The notes: generated from the letters alone by a model not told the origin. A stretch of 64,000 bases of DNA from Leptospira fletcheri (GCF_004769195.1 NZ_RQET01000013.1:186001-250000), one strand, 5' to 3'. Numbered from the stretch's first letter, positions 17,640 through 28,926 are shown. Numbers and translations: made by a program.

Positions 17640-18310
17640 ACTCTCAACCATCCACTTGCAGACTTTATCTCGTGGACGATCACGCAATACTCCGGGAAGG
17701 GCTCCGCCTGATCGTTTCCGGACAGGCTGATTTGGAGATCGTCGGCGAAAACGGAAGCGCAGAACAGGCGTTAGATGAGATCGGTAAACTCGAACCCGAT
17801 ATCGTGATCACTGACATTTCCATGCCCGGAGTCAGCGGGATAGATCTGGTAAAAGGCATCAAGCGCTATTATCCGAAAATTCAAGTCATCATTCTATCCA
17901 GACATGATAACGAGGAATACATCCAAAAATTGGTCGATCTAGGCATCAACGGATACGTCCTAAAAGACGACGCGGGCGAGGACCTTCTAAGGGCCATCGA
18001 CGCGGTGAGACGCAAAGAAACCTATCTCAGTCCGAGGATCGCGACTAGAGTGATCTCCGGACTGAACAAAAAGAAAAGTGGAGAACAATCGGAAGAAGGA
18101 CCTTCTATATTTTCCGTGCTTTCCGACCGAGAACGCCAAATCCTAAAGCTGATTTCTGAAGGGAACTCCAACGAAAAAATCGGCAAGTTACTGCATATCT
18201 CCCCAGCCACAGTCAAAGTTCACCGGGCAAACATCATGAAAAAATTGGACCTGCACAAAGTCGCGGACCTCGTGGTTTACGCCATTCGGGCCGGAATCGT
18301 GGAGAGTTAA
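17636..18310 (+). CDS. LuxR/NarL-family response regulator
   Basis: This 224-residue regulator has an N-terminal receiver domain with Asp60 in DIVITDISMPGVSG and the conserved lysine in GYVLKDDAGEDLL. The C-terminal GerE helix-turn-helix is visible as LSDRERQILKLISEG and LHISPATVKVHRANIMKKL. It is coupled to the kinase at 16581 through an ATGA overlap after a strong AAAGGAG. The target genes are unknown. Its stop region overlaps the convergent DUF1554 lipoprotein gene by four bases. Confidence 0.94.
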   Translation: MNSQPSTCRLYLVDDHAILREGLRLIVSGQADLEIVGENGSAEQALDEIGKLEPDIVITDISMPGVSGIDLVKGIKRYYPKIQVIILSRHDNEEYIQKLVDLGINGYVLKDDAGEDLLRAIDAVRRKETYLSPRIATRVISGLNKKKSGEQSEEGPSIFSVLSDRERQILKLISEGNSNEKIGKLLHISPATVKVHRANIMKKLDLHKVADLVVYAIRAGIVES

Positions 18311-18942
18311 AGCCTCACGCAGAGCAAAGCCTGGGCAGTGTTGCAGTTGTTTGCGAACGTATTGTTAAACGCATTCATACTCGTTACCCCCGGGCTTCCG
18401 TAATCGCCTGTGTTCGCAAACGTTCCGTCCGTCCAGTTCAGACAAGTGCTCCCCGTAGTCCACGTGGCGGAAAGCCCCGTCCAATATGCGGTGGATCCGG
18501 GCAATGCTTGAGCCAACGGAATGCTCGGAAGAGCGCCGGCAGTCGTAGTAAAAACGGGGCTGGGACTTGGATAATTTAGATAATAGGTCGTGGAAGCCTT
18601 TAAGGGCCATCCTGCTCCTCCGGCGACCCTCCCCGTTCCCACCAAGAGAGCATTGTATTCCGAACCTAAACCCGGTAGACTCGCGGCACTTGTACTTTTG
18701 GCCGTAGAGCAAATCGAATCCGCTCCGCTCACTCCTCCCAAATTCCCGAGCGACGTGGACGAGGTCACGAACACGTATTTGTAGGAGAGTTGGGGATTCG
18801 AGGAACCGCTCTGCAATAAACTTAAAAGCAAATAAGATTCCCCTTCCGGAAATGGTTTGGAGCAAAATGCGAATGCACTTGTGATCGAGCAGGATAAAAC
18901 GAAAAGACGAAGCATTGCGAAAGATTTTCCGGTTCCGTTCAT
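18307..18942 (-). CDS. DUF1554 lipoprotein (Leptospira family)
   Basis: This 211-residue exported protein has a hydrophobic signal ending FAFC, a plausible lipobox. The mature part has the DUF1554 features: YKYVFVTSSTSLGNLGG, DSICSTAK, GSEYNALLVG, STCLNWTDGTFANTGDYG and the final ALLCVRL with its cysteine. The fold resembles a lectin-like disulphide domain common in leptospiral surface proteins; function is unknown. The start could also be the ATG at 18915. It is the last gene of the leftward adenylate cyclase/FecR unit, nine bases after the preceding gene. Confidence 0.85.
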   Translation of the reverse strand: MNGTGKSFAMLRLFVLSCSITSAFAFCSKPFPEGESYLLLSLLQSGSSNPQLSYKYVFVTSSTSLGNLGGVSGADSICSTAKSTSAASLPGLGSEYNALLVGTGRVAGGAGWPLKASTTYYLNYPSPSPVFTTTAGALPSIPLAQALPGSTAYWTGLSATWTTGSTCLNWTDGTFANTGDYGSPGVTSMNAFNNTFANNCNTAQALLCVRL

Positions 18943-18951
18943 GGAATTACT

Positions 18952-19785
18952 CTAGAACCTCCAAGTATAATCTAACTCCCATTTGGTTGCAATTCCTTCT
19001 CTTACGATGGAGGTTAACGCAAAAGGAGTATCTGGTCGGACCTTTAGGGTTACCGTCTGATCCGGGGGAAGGCGATTCTCGAACCAAAGGGAAAAGGTCA
19101 CCGTCAGGAGAGCCAATCCACCTAAAACGAATTGATTTCTCTGGTGCATGTCGTATTGGGATTTGTGATGCGACCTTTCCTCCCAAAGGTACGCCGCGAC
19201 TAACGGAGAGGTTTGCATTCCCAGTATGCCGATGACCTTCGGATCGTTTTTCGAATCGGAAGCCAGACGATTTCCGGCTTCTCTTTCCGCATTTCCTAGG
19301 ACCGCAAGTGCGGCTAACCCTCCCCAAACGGACATCGCTTTTAACTTCTCCCCGTTCCGATAGAAACCCCATCCAGGTACAAAGACCCGAGAAGAGACCT
19401 TGGGTTTGGAAGCCGCTTCTTTTTCCGCCAAAGCGATCTCCTTCGGTCTATCCTGCTCCACTTTAAATCCCGTCCAGGGTGTGAAAGCGGAAGGTTTTCC
19501 GAAACGATTCAGAGCGGCGATCCTATACTCGTAGGATCCGGATTCCAATCTGAACTCGATCTCGTTTTCCTGGACTTTCTTTTCGAGGATCGTCGTTTGG
19601 GGAGGCGCAGCACCCCGGACTTCCACGATGTATCCCCGACTTCCCTTCACTTCTTTCCATTCTATATAGTAAATAAAACTCCGACCTTCCGCAAAAACCC
19701 CCCAAAAAGGAAGAAAAAATATTAGAATATACTGAAATACAATCAGACGATTTCGATGGACAGATTTGACGACTGAGCCTTGCAT
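18952..19785 (-). CDS. Exported membrane protein with Fn3-like N-terminal domain
   Basis: This 277-residue protein begins with a signal or anchor segment (RLIVFQYILIFFLPFWGVFA). It is followed by an Fn3-like strand pattern (YYIEWKEVKGSRGYIVEVRG, YEYRIAALNRFGKPSAFTPW). The second half holds hydrophobic segments (LKAMSVWGGLAALAVLG, FVLGGLALLTVTFSLWF), like other leptospiral proteins of unknown function that end in a small membrane domain. It lies between the FecR-domain gene and the DUF1554 gene, ten bases from each, so it is almost certainly co-transcribed. Confidence 0.72.
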   Translation of the reverse strand: MQGSVVKSVHRNRLIVFQYILIFFLPFWGVFAEGRSFIYYIEWKEVKGSRGYIVEVRGAAPPQTTILEKKVQENEIEFRLESGSYEYRIAALNRFGKPSAFTPWTGFKVEQDRPKEIALAEKEAASKPKVSSRVFVPGWGFYRNGEKLKAMSVWGGLAALAVLGNAEREAGNRLASDSKNDPKVIGILGMQTSPLVAAYLWEERSHHKSQYDMHQRNQFVLGGLALLTVTFSLWFENRLPPDQTVTLKVRPDTPFALTSIVREGIATKWELDYTWRF

Positions 19786-19794
19786 TCGTTCTCT

Positions 19795-21309
19795 TTAAGG
19801 ACGGGCGCCGCTTGCTTTGGTTTCCGGCGCTTCCAAATTTTCACGGAGTTGTATCTTAAATTCCGCTTCCGACCCGAAGGTAGGATCGTTTTCGGATCGC
19901 ACGGACCAGAAAAAGGTCCCGATATCCAATTTTTCAAGATCGCGGAAGGAAAAGCGATCCCCCTTTACGCTCCGCTCATAAACCAATTCGTCTTTTCCGG
20001 ACTTGCGTACATATAGACGAAATTTCCATTCCGGATGTTTTGCCGAATCCTTACTCTTCCATCGGAAAAGAAGACTTTCTCTCCCGGTCATGTCCACTAC
20101 GGAACCCTTTTTAGGAAATTCGAGGGAGACGGAATCCGTTTCCTGTGCTTTCGACCGGACCTCGGAAATCTCGACCGGCTTCGCGGACTTGGGTTCCACG
20201 GGTCCGACCACGGAAAATCTACGTACTTCCGAAAACGCATCCGTACCGGGAAGATTCGTGTACGAAACCACTCTCCAATAATATGTGCCGGGATCTAGAG
20301 TCAGGGAGAAATTCGTCCGAAACACCTGGGATTCCATCGCATCCGAAAAATTCGATTCCTTGGAAATTTGGAGTTTGTAAGCGCTTGCGATTTTCTGTTT
20401 CACCCAAGTAAAGGATACCGTCCGATCCTCCTGCATACCATCCTTCTTCGGATAAGAAAGTTCGGGCGGAGGATTGGGAACGACTCGGAACTTGCGAACT
20501 TCGGAAGTTCGCTGCCGATCGTTAGAACGAACCCTCCAAAAATAAATCCCTTCTTGGAACTTCCGACGATGGATCCTATCGGAAACGGGAACCGATTCCA
20601 GCGTTTTGTGAAAATCCCTGGTAGAAGAAAGCTCCCATACACCGTCGTTTCCTCCCTCCCAACGGAATTCCACGGACTGCTCGTTTTCCTGCGGAAAGAA
20701 ACGGTAGGATTCCTCCGGCAATGAGAGAATCCAATTCTTATTCGTCTTGGATCCGTTCCACGCCTCTTCTCCCTCGGAAACGGTGGCTTTGGAAACTCCA
20801 CCTTCTCTCCAAGCGACTTCCCCTTTCCTCACGTTCAGGGAGAATCCGTCGGGCGATTTACTGATCTGAAATTCGGAATCTGCTTTGGCTTCGAAATCCT
20901 CTTTTCCGGAAACGACGGAAAGAATTTTTCTACTTTGTACGAACAACGTACCTTCCCCCAATTCGAGTATCTCCCGATTTTCCTTTAACTGCAGTACCAC
21001 CATCGATTGGGGATCCAGTTCGATCTGAGTACCCGAATTCAGAAACACTACGGCTTCGGAAGCCTCATCCGTTCGGACGGAATCCCTATCGAATACGGAC
21101 ATTCCTTGGTCCAGATCCTCCCATAGCATTCGATCCGAAAATTTCCGTTGTGCCGTCCTGTATCGAAACGATACGTTCCCCAGCGCTTCCTTTTGCGAAC
21201 CGCTCCGAATCTTGGATTCGCGGTACAATAAGAACAACGAACCGGTAAAAACGAAGGTGCAAAGGATACCGACCTGGATTTCACGGACATAGGATCTCCA
21301 AGAAATCAT
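19795..21309 (-). CDS. FecR-domain protein with Fn3-like repeats
   Basis: This 504-residue protein has one N-terminal transmembrane segment (VGILCTFVFTGSLFLLY). A FecR domain follows (about 60-190) with GMSVFDRDSVRTDEASEAVV, LDPQSMVVLQLKEN and LELGEGTLFVQS. Several Fn3-like repeats (FRWEGGNDGVWELSSTRDF, FTWVKQKIASAYKLQISKE, LFRWKSKDS) then occupy the periplasm. The start is taken as ATG 21309, four bases after the adenylate cyclase stop; the frame is open further upstream but overlaps that gene. In spirochaetes such proteins often scaffold envelope signalling. Confidence 0.85.
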   Translation of the reverse strand: MISWRSYVREIQVGILCTFVFTGSLFLLYRESKIRSGSQKEALGNVSFRYRTAQRKFSDRMLWEDLDQGMSVFDRDSVRTDEASEAVVFLNSGTQIELDPQSMVVLQLKENREILELGEGTLFVQSRKILSVVSGKEDFEAKADSEFQISKSPDGFSLNVRKGEVAWREGGVSKATVSEGEEAWNGSKTNKNWILSLPEESYRFFPQENEQSVEFRWEGGNDGVWELSSTRDFHKTLESVPVSDRIHRRKFQEGIYFWRVRSNDRQRTSEVRKFRVVPNPPPELSYPKKDGMQEDRTVSFTWVKQKIASAYKLQISKESNFSDAMESQVFRTNFSLTLDPGTYYWRVVSYTNLPGTDAFSEVRRFSVVGPVEPKSAKPVEISEVRSKAQETDSVSLEFPKKGSVVDMTGRESLLFRWKSKDSAKHPEWKFRLYVRKSGKDELVYERSVKGDRFSFRDLEKLDIGTFFWSVRSENDPTFGSEAEFKIQLRENLEAPETKASGARP

Positions 21310-21313
21310 CGGA

Positions 21314-23635
21314 TTACGCCAAAGCCTTGGATGGTCCCTGCGGCGCGGGAATCCCGCAGATCCTGCGGACCTCTTCCAAACTCTTAGGACAATCCGGGTC
21401 CTCTTTCCAACCGAGAACCGCATACAGGTTCTGAGGTTCCTCTTTTCCCCGAATCCATACAGGAGGAAGAGTCTCGAAATGATAGTGATCTTTTACCTGT
21501 TCGTACGAGGACGCGGAGATCAGTATGTCCGTACCGAAATCCTTAGTCAGGTACTCGATCCTTGAAGCGAGATTCACGGCGTCGCCGATGACGGTAAATT
21601 CGAATTTCTTTTCGGAACCGATCTGACCGACGACCACAGGCCCGGTGTTGATTCCGCAACCGAATCTTGCCTTGGGACGTCCTATTTTTTCTCCGACTTT
21701 GTTGAATTCCAGAAGCGCATTGCGCATCAGCAGGCCGGTGTTCACGGCGTTTCGGGTGTCGTGGCCGTCCGAATACAGGGCTCCCCAATGCGCCATGATC
21801 GCGTCCCCGATGAACTTATCCACGATTCCTTCCGTAAGATAGATGCATTCCACCATTTCGGTGAAGTACGCATTCAGAAATTCCACCACCTCGCTCGGCT
21901 TCATTTTTTCGGACATGCCGGTAAAATTGCGAAGGTCCGAAAAGAAGACCGCAACTTCCTTGGTTTCTCCTCCCAAGGAGACTTCTCCCGCGAGAGCCCG
22001 TTCCGCGATCGCTTCGTTTACGAACTTACCGAAGGTATCCTTGATTTTTTCCCGTTCCTCCAATCCACGGGCCATTCTTAGGAAGGAATTCGTCAATACT
22101 CCTACTTCGTCTCTGGTAACCGGGCGGATCGCAACCCGATAATTCCCTCTCTCGATCTGTCTAGTAGCGCTTAATAGATTTATAATAGGAACGGTGAGGG
22201 TTCTGGAAAAAAGAAATACGACCAGGAACGCCAGCGATAGGACGCATAACAGAATGTAGAGGTTTTGCCTCCGAATCTTGTACACGGCTTCGAATGCTTT
22301 CTCCGCCTCGATCGAGGAAACCACCGCTAGGTTTCCATCCTCCAACTGTTGGAAAGAACCTAGAATCTCTTTACCGTCGAAATTAACGGTTCGAGAACCG
22401 TTATCCGTGGGATTGCGTAAAAGAAATTGCACGAGAGGATTTTTGGAATAATCCCTGGAAGACATCGCTTCGGTCTCGTCGGTATGTGCCACCAATTTTC
22501 CCTGCGAATCGACAACCCAAATATTGAAAAGATCCGTCTGCAAAGCGGACCTGGCAGATTCCCATAGGTCGTTGGGAGAAAGCAGGAAAAAACTGGCTTC
22601 CTTACCTCCTTTTTTGCCTTCCGAAAATAGAGCGAGGGGGAATCCGAATTTCGGACTCAGGTTCGAGACTTGCAGAATCCCGGATTCGGACAAGACCAAC
22701 CTGGTCCTCTCCTCCTTGCTAAGAGAATTCCATTTTTCTAAAATGATTGCCTCGTCCAACCTGAATTCCTTCAGGAATCTCGGATTCAGAAATAGCCGAA
22801 TATCCTCTCCCGACATCCTTCCCCATGCGAGAATCCTAGGCGAAGAGTTGAAATAGGTCTCCAAGAAGCCCGGTCCTAAGGAATTTTTTACCGGTCCGGG
22901 AGCCTGATGCGAAATCGGAATTCTTTCGTAGAATTCCGCCGCTTTGCCCGAGAGTTCCCGGATCCTTAAGCCCACCTGTAGTCCCGTCAATCTGGCCAAA
23001 CTCAGGTTATACTCCTGGATCAGAGAAACCGTATAATTCCGAAAAAGGGAGGTCGCCAAATAGATCATCAGCCCCATGCTGAATACGACGATGACGGATA
23101 CGATGGAGAGAAGTTTGACTCGGATCGTGATCCTGGAAGGACGGAAGGTCTCCTTCTCCGAAGCATCCTTTCCGGATTTTCCGTAGCCGCCTCCAGAACT
23201 CGGTTTTCCGACCCGCGGCTTCTTCGTGACCGGAGAAAACGGCTGCGTGCGGCGATGCTCCTTCGGTTGGAAACGGTCTTTAAGAACTCCCAGGATTTTT
23301 TCCGCCTCGTCCAGGGAATACCAGACGAGAACCGAATTCTTCTTTCCCAAACCTCTTAGGTAATGTTCCAGCTTTTCTTCGGAAGCGACACCGGATTTGA
23401 ATTTGGATCCGTCCAAAGTCGTCAAAGAAATCCCTTCCGATCTTAACGTCTGGATCAGCTTACGAAAAACTGCGTTTTTTTTCCAAGAGGCAGCCTCGTT
23501 GGGGCTTCCCCAGAGAATGACTTCCCGGATCCCGTAGGAATGCACTTCCTCTAACCAAGGTTCTATCTCTTCCGATTCGGGAGTAAACCTTTGGGCGTAA
23601 AGGGAAAGTCCAGAATCCAAAGCATATTCGAGCAC
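21314..23635 (-). CDS. Membrane adenylate/guanylate cyclase (class III) with HAMP
   Basis: This 773-residue protein makes cyclic nucleotide. Residues 1-130 form an unusual cytoplasmic N-terminal domain, followed by a basic linker. A transmembrane helix (LLSIVSVIVVFSMGLMIYLA) and a periplasmic sensor region (about 210-450) come next. A second helix (LYILLCVLSLAFLVVFLF), HAMP (TRQIERGNYRVAIRPV) and the catalytic domain follow, with VAVFFSDLRNFTGMSEKM for metal binding and DKFIGDAIMAHWG. Asp in FSDLRNFT and DKFIGDA is the two-metal pair. The start is GTG with GGAGG upstream. It heads the leftward FecR/DUF1554 unit. Confidence 0.92.
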   Translation of the reverse strand: MLEYALDSGLSLYAQRFTPESEEIEPWLEEVHSYGIREVILWGSPNEAASWKKNAVFRKLIQTLRSEGISLTTLDGSKFKSGVASEEKLEHYLRGLGKKNSVLVWYSLDEAEKILGVLKDRFQPKEHRRTQPFSPVTKKPRVGKPSSGGGYGKSGKDASEKETFRPSRITIRVKLLSIVSVIVVFSMGLMIYLATSLFRNYTVSLIQEYNLSLARLTGLQVGLRIRELSGKAAEFYERIPISHQAPGPVKNSLGPGFLETYFNSSPRILAWGRMSGEDIRLFLNPRFLKEFRLDEAIILEKWNSLSKEERTRLVLSESGILQVSNLSPKFGFPLALFSEGKKGGKEASFFLLSPNDLWESARSALQTDLFNIWVVDSQGKLVAHTDETEAMSSRDYSKNPLVQFLLRNPTDNGSRTVNFDGKEILGSFQQLEDGNLAVVSSIEAEKAFEAVYKIRRQNLYILLCVLSLAFLVVFLFSRTLTVPIINLLSATRQIERGNYRVAIRPVTRDEVGVLTNSFLRMARGLEEREKIKDTFGKFVNEAIAERALAGEVSLGGETKEVAVFFSDLRNFTGMSEKMKPSEVVEFLNAYFTEMVECIYLTEGIVDKFIGDAIMAHWGALYSDGHDTRNAVNTGLLMRNALLEFNKVGEKIGRPKARFGCGINTGPVVVGQIGSEKKFEFTVIGDAVNLASRIEYLTKDFGTDILISASSYEQVKDHYHFETLPPVWIRGKEEPQNLYAVLGWKEDPDCPKSLEEVRRICGIPAPQGPSKALA

Positions 23636-23846
23636 TTTCTTTTCTGCCTCCCCATCCTTGGGGTGGTGAGTTTCCCATACGGATTCCGTTTGTCATTCCA
23701 AAATCCTGTTTTTGGGAGAAGCGAAGAAGGTTTGCATCCTTCTCGTCCTGCCAAAAATGCCGTGGCTATGCCACATAATAGCGTTCGGCGAGTTCAAGCT
23801 CCAATAAAACCCTTTCCGATATTCCGATCGGCTGCAGAATTCGTTT

Positions 23847-24881
23847 ATGAAAGAAATTGAATGGCGTATCTTCCTAGAGTCTCACTGGATGATCGGATTA
23901 TCCGTCGCGATCACAGGAATCCTTTTCGGGTATATTTTCGGCAGCTTTCTCGTACCGAAACTCCTGCAAGCTCTGACCGAAGTCAAGCTGGACAAAAAAC
24001 ATCCTTTGTATCTGGCCTTGCGTTCATTGATTCGTTATTCTTTCTTTTTTATCGGGCTATATATCGCCTTACACGCGCTTTCCGTTCCTCCCCAATTCAA
24101 ACAGCACGCATTTCTGTACATGAAAGTCTTCGCGATCGTGGTTCTCAGCTTTTCCTTAGCGGAGGTGGCCGCCGGGTTCTTCGAACTCTTCTCCTCCAGA
24201 AACGGTGGACTACTCTCCTCCGCCTCCATTCTGAGCAATATCCTTCGCGCGGCCATTCTGTTACTCGGGTGTTTGGCGATCTTACAGGCGTTCGGAATTT
24301 CCGTGGCCCCCGCCTTAACCGCATTAGGCGTAGGAGGATTAGCTGTGGCTTTAGGATTGCAGGAAACCCTATCGAATCTCTTTGCGGGATTGGAGATACT
24401 TTTAGGAAAGAAAGTGAAAGTCGGAGATTTCATCTCTCTCGAAACGGGCGAGGAAGGATATATAGAGGACATCAATTGGAGAAGCACCTCTCTCCGCAAA
24501 TTGAACGGAAGCACTGTCATCGTTCCGAATTCTAAGATGTCCAAAACCACGTTTACCAATTATAAACTTCCGTCCTCCGTCGTTTACGTGAATGTTCCGG
24601 TTTCCATCTCCTATTCCAACGACCTACCGAAGGTGGAACAAATTTGCATAGAAACCGCAGAATCCGTCCTTCAAGCCGTCTACGGAAGCGTGTCGAAAAC
24701 GAAACCGACCGTTCGATTCCAATCTCTGGGTTCATCTAATATCGATTTGGCGGTGACCTTCGAATTGAAAGAAATCACCGATCAATACTTATTGAAATCG
24801 GAATTCATAAAATCCTTGCACGCAAAATTCAAATCGGAAGGAATCGAATTTCCGACGGCATCCCAAAACAAACCTAAGTAG
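23847..24881 (+). CDS. MscS-family mechanosensitive channel
   Basis: This 344-residue protein has four N-terminal hydrophobic segments and the MscS pore helix TALGVGGLAVALGLQETLSNLFAG, with the Gly/Ala pattern of that helix. The beta domain follows with GKKVKVGDFISLETGEEGYIEDINWRST and NGSTVIVPNSKMSKTTFTN. Such channels open under membrane tension on osmotic downshock. It is divergent from the adenylate cyclase gene and precedes the membrane protein at 24919 by 37 bases. Confidence 0.93.
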   Translation: MKEIEWRIFLESHWMIGLSVAITGILFGYIFGSFLVPKLLQALTEVKLDKKHPLYLALRSLIRYSFFFIGLYIALHALSVPPQFKQHAFLYMKVFAIVVLSFSLAEVAAGFFELFSSRNGGLLSSASILSNILRAAILLLGCLAILQAFGISVAPALTALGVGGLAVALGLQETLSNLFAGLEILLGKKVKVGDFISLETGEEGYIEDINWRSTSLRKLNGSTVIVPNSKMSKTTFTNYKLPSSVVYVNVPVSISYSNDLPKVEQICIETAESVLQAVYGSVSKTKPTVRFQSLGSSNIDLAVTFELKEITDQYLLKSEFIKSLHAKFKSEGIEFPTASQNKPK

Positions 24882-24918
24882 GACTTTGTTCGAGGGAACG
24901 GGAGAGAAAAACGAAAAC

Positions 24919-25773
24919 ATGTTTCCATCGAACAAAAAAGACCTATGGTTTTATATCCATGTGCTCAGCTTGGATATTTGCCTGGGAGTATCGGGCTCGG
25001 GCGCTTACGCCGCGACAGTGACCGGCGCAAAGATGAAATGGGCCTGGTGGCTTTTACTACCTTTAAGCGTCTGGGTGGTCTACACGGTAGATCATCTGCT
25101 CGACGGCTGGAGAATAGGAACCGATTCGGTAAATCCCAGACATTCCTTTCATCATAAACATGCAAAAATTTTAATGTTCTTCGCAGGATCGGGGATCGTC
25201 GTTTGCGGGGCGGTTTCCTTTCTTTTTCTGAGAGAGATCGTTTTTATAGGCGGCTTAGTTCTGGCTTTCGCGGCATTAGGACATCTTCTTCTTGCGGCCT
25301 GGGGCGGGATACGCATGGGCAAGGAATTTTCGGTGGCCTTTATCTATACCTTAGGAGTTTGGTTCGGCCCGATTGCGGTGGTAGGATTCCGCTCCTGGAC
25401 GGTCGTTCTTCTGCTTTCGCTTTTTTTCGGGGGAACGGTCCTGAATCTGATTATGAATTCATTGATGGAAGCGGAACTCGACGAAAAAGAAGGCCAATCC
25501 TATCTATTGCGTATCTTTTCCCGGGAAAAAGTCAGAGATTGGGTTCTCAGATTTTCCCTGCTCGGAACACTGTCTTCCGTTCTGCTCGCAGGATGGACCA
25601 AGAGATTCGAACCGAAAGAATCCGCAGTCGCGTGTTTATTTGCGGCGGCACTCTGCGCAGTGCCCGGAATCATCCTACGGTTCTCCGAATTTTTTTCGGG
25701 CTCTCAGAGATACAGATTATTGGGAGAAGGAATCTATGTTTTGGGATTCCTTCCTTGGCTGGTCCATTGGTGA
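24919..25773 (+). CDS. Polytopic membrane protein, distant UbiA-like
   Basis: This protein of about 284 residues has eight or nine hydrophobic helices. The segment VYTVDHLLDGWRIG, with Asp residues at the end of a helix, is reminiscent of the first Asp-rich motif of UbiA prenyltransferases, but the second motif (near NSLMEAELDEKEGQSY) is weak. I do not recognise it firmly. The ATG at 24919 is chosen for the GGAGAG before it; TTG 24886 would extend the protein by 11 residues. It is downstream of the MscS gene and ends inside a terminator hairpin. Confidence 0.6.
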   Translation: MFPSNKKDLWFYIHVLSLDICLGVSGSGAYAATVTGAKMKWAWWLLLPLSVWVVYTVDHLLDGWRIGTDSVNPRHSFHHKHAKILMFFAGSGIVVCGAVSFLFLREIVFIGGLVLAFAALGHLLLAAWGGIRMGKEFSVAFIYTLGVWFGPIAVVGFRSWTVVLLLSLFFGGTVLNLIMNSLMEAELDEKEGQSYLLRIFSREKVRDWVLRFSLLGTLSSVLLAGWTKRFEPKESAVACLFAAALCAVPGIILRFSEFFSGSQRYRLLGEGIYVLGFLPWLVHW

Positions 25774-25804
25774 TCCTCCGCTCACGGCGAAGGATCACCT
25801 TTTC
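25769..25804 (+). terminator. Terminator overlapping the stop codon of the membrane protein gene
   Basis: GGTGATCCT and AGGATCACC form a perfect nine-base stem followed by TTTT. The 5' arm includes the stop codon of the upstream gene. It separates this transcript from the convergent thiC. Confidence 0.75.
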
Positions 25805-25807
25805 GCT

Positions 25808-27612
<1,805 letters not shown>

Positions 27613-27983
27613 CATGATGCGATTTTTTCGCCCTCAGGCAAGGCTTTTTCCTTCGAAAATAGAACCAAACCTCCGGTAAAAGACAGAACTTGTTTTGATC
27701 TTAAGCGAACGATCATTCAGTACAGAGTAGAAGAAATCTTTCCGGAATCATGTTTACCGAATCAAGCCTTGTTGCGTTGCCCAAAAGCAGAGCAGCAAGA
27801 TTACCTAACCTATGTTCGAAATAAAGAAAATGAAAATAGGACTTTTTTATTTCCTTCGGATTATCTGTTTGACAGCCAGTCTAGCGCCCTTAGAGTCCTG
27901 TCCTATGTCTGGGCAAACAATAGACATAAAATGCTCGGACTTTACGACACTTCACGATACGAAAAGTTTAAGGAGCTATATAA
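27613..27983. other. 371-base leader region of thiC and ompL1
   Basis: It holds the divergent promoters of thiC (leftwards) and ompL1 (rightwards). A TTGACA occurs at 27869-27874 and a TAAAAT around 27927-27932, but they are not well-spaced partners. A frame from 27830 would give a 54-residue peptide with a hydrophobic start, ending inside ompL1; I do not accept it as a gene. It is visibly A+T richer than the flanks. Confidence 0.4.
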
Positions 27984-28877
27984 ATGGTTCGTAACATTAG
28001 CAAAGCTATGCTTGTCTTTGCCGTACTTTTTTCGGCAGCTAGCGTAAGCGCAAAATCATATGTCTTCGGAAGCCTTGGTACTCAGTTCGACCTAGGCCAA
28101 CTCGGAGGCACAATCACAAAAGACGGTCTGGATGCATCTAGTTATTATGACGTTCAGTCTTCAACTGGAACGACTGGGGTTGCTCCTCGCCGGGCAATTA
28201 TCCCTGAGAACCGCTTGATTACTCTGCAACACACGACGAACGGACTCATCAGTGCGAAAACCGGAGGAGCCATGACCGGTGGAGTGATCTCTTTCGGATA
28301 TGAAAAAGACTTTGGAAAAGCCTTTTTCTGGAGAGTTTCAGGTAACTATACCAGAAAGATCATGGGTGGAGATACGACTGCGAAGTTTGCAGGATATGAA
28401 TACTATAACATTCACTGGGATTATAATGCAGTTCAAATTCCCGTGAACGTCGGTATCAAACTTTCCGTTTCGGAAGACGCTTCCATCTACATCGGAGCAG
28501 GGATCCACTATTTCAAAGGCGGCTGGAGCCTTGCAGGTAGTAACCACGCGGAAGATGTACACCAATACTTAGCGGCAACTCTCGGTCCGACGAACACGAT
28601 TACGAATTTAGTCGCCGACGGAACCAGCCCGCAAGCGAACTGGGAAAACACTCGTTTCAGCGTGGCAGGATTTGCTCCGAACTGGTTGATCGGAGCGCAA
28701 GCGAGACTTACGGACAAAGGACACTTCTTTATGGAAGCTGAAACCCTTTACTCGTTCCAATACGGTGTCGGACATACTCGCTCCTTGGGCGGTATCATCA
28801 GCTTAGCTCCTACTCCGGCTTATCCGATCGTATTGGGAGGAACCCAATACCGCTTCGGATACAAAGTCGAGCTGTAA
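27984..28877 (+). CDS. ompL1: Outer membrane porin OmpL1
   Basis: This 297-residue protein is recognised as the leptospiral beta-barrel porin OmpL1. It has a signal peptide (ISKAMLVFAVLFSAASVSAK), LGQLGGTITKDGLDASSYYD near the mature N terminus, and the terminal strand with PIVLGGTQYRFGYKVEL. Conserved VTDKGH- or LTDKGHFFMEAET and GIKLSVSEDASIYIGAG also match what I recall of OmpL1. It is surface-exposed and binds host matrix proteins and plasminogen in pathogenic species. It is slightly shorter than the L. interrogans protein. AGGAG lies eight bases before the ATG. A terminator follows at 28901. Confidence 0.96.
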   Translation: MVRNISKAMLVFAVLFSAASVSAKSYVFGSLGTQFDLGQLGGTITKDGLDASSYYDVQSSTGTTGVAPRRAIIPENRLITLQHTTNGLISAKTGGAMTGGVISFGYEKDFGKAFFWRVSGNYTRKIMGGDTTAKFAGYEYYNIHWDYNAVQIPVNVGIKLSVSEDASIYIGAGIHYFKGGWSLAGSNHAEDVHQYLAATLGPTNTITNLVADGTSPQANWENTRFSVAGFAPNWLIGAQARLTDKGHFFMEAETLYSFQYGVGHTRSLGGIISLAPTPAYPIVLGGTQYRFGYKVEL

Positions 28878-28900
28878 TCTCCTAGCTTCGATCGTTTTTG

Positions 28901-28926
28901 AAAAGGCTCCTCAGGGAGCCTTTTTT
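28901..28926. terminator. Terminator after ompL1
   Basis: AAAAGGCTCC-TCA-GGGAGCCTTTTTT forms a compact hairpin with an A-run and a T-run, so it can work in both directions between ompL1 and the convergent pcm. Confidence 0.88.

Noticed and set aside
23861..24535. 224-codon plus-strand frame inside the MscS gene
   Set aside because: It is a shadow of the MscS coding sequence.
27769..28047. 92-codon frame upstream of ompL1
   Set aside because: It overlaps the ompL1 start and has no ribosome-binding site or family match.
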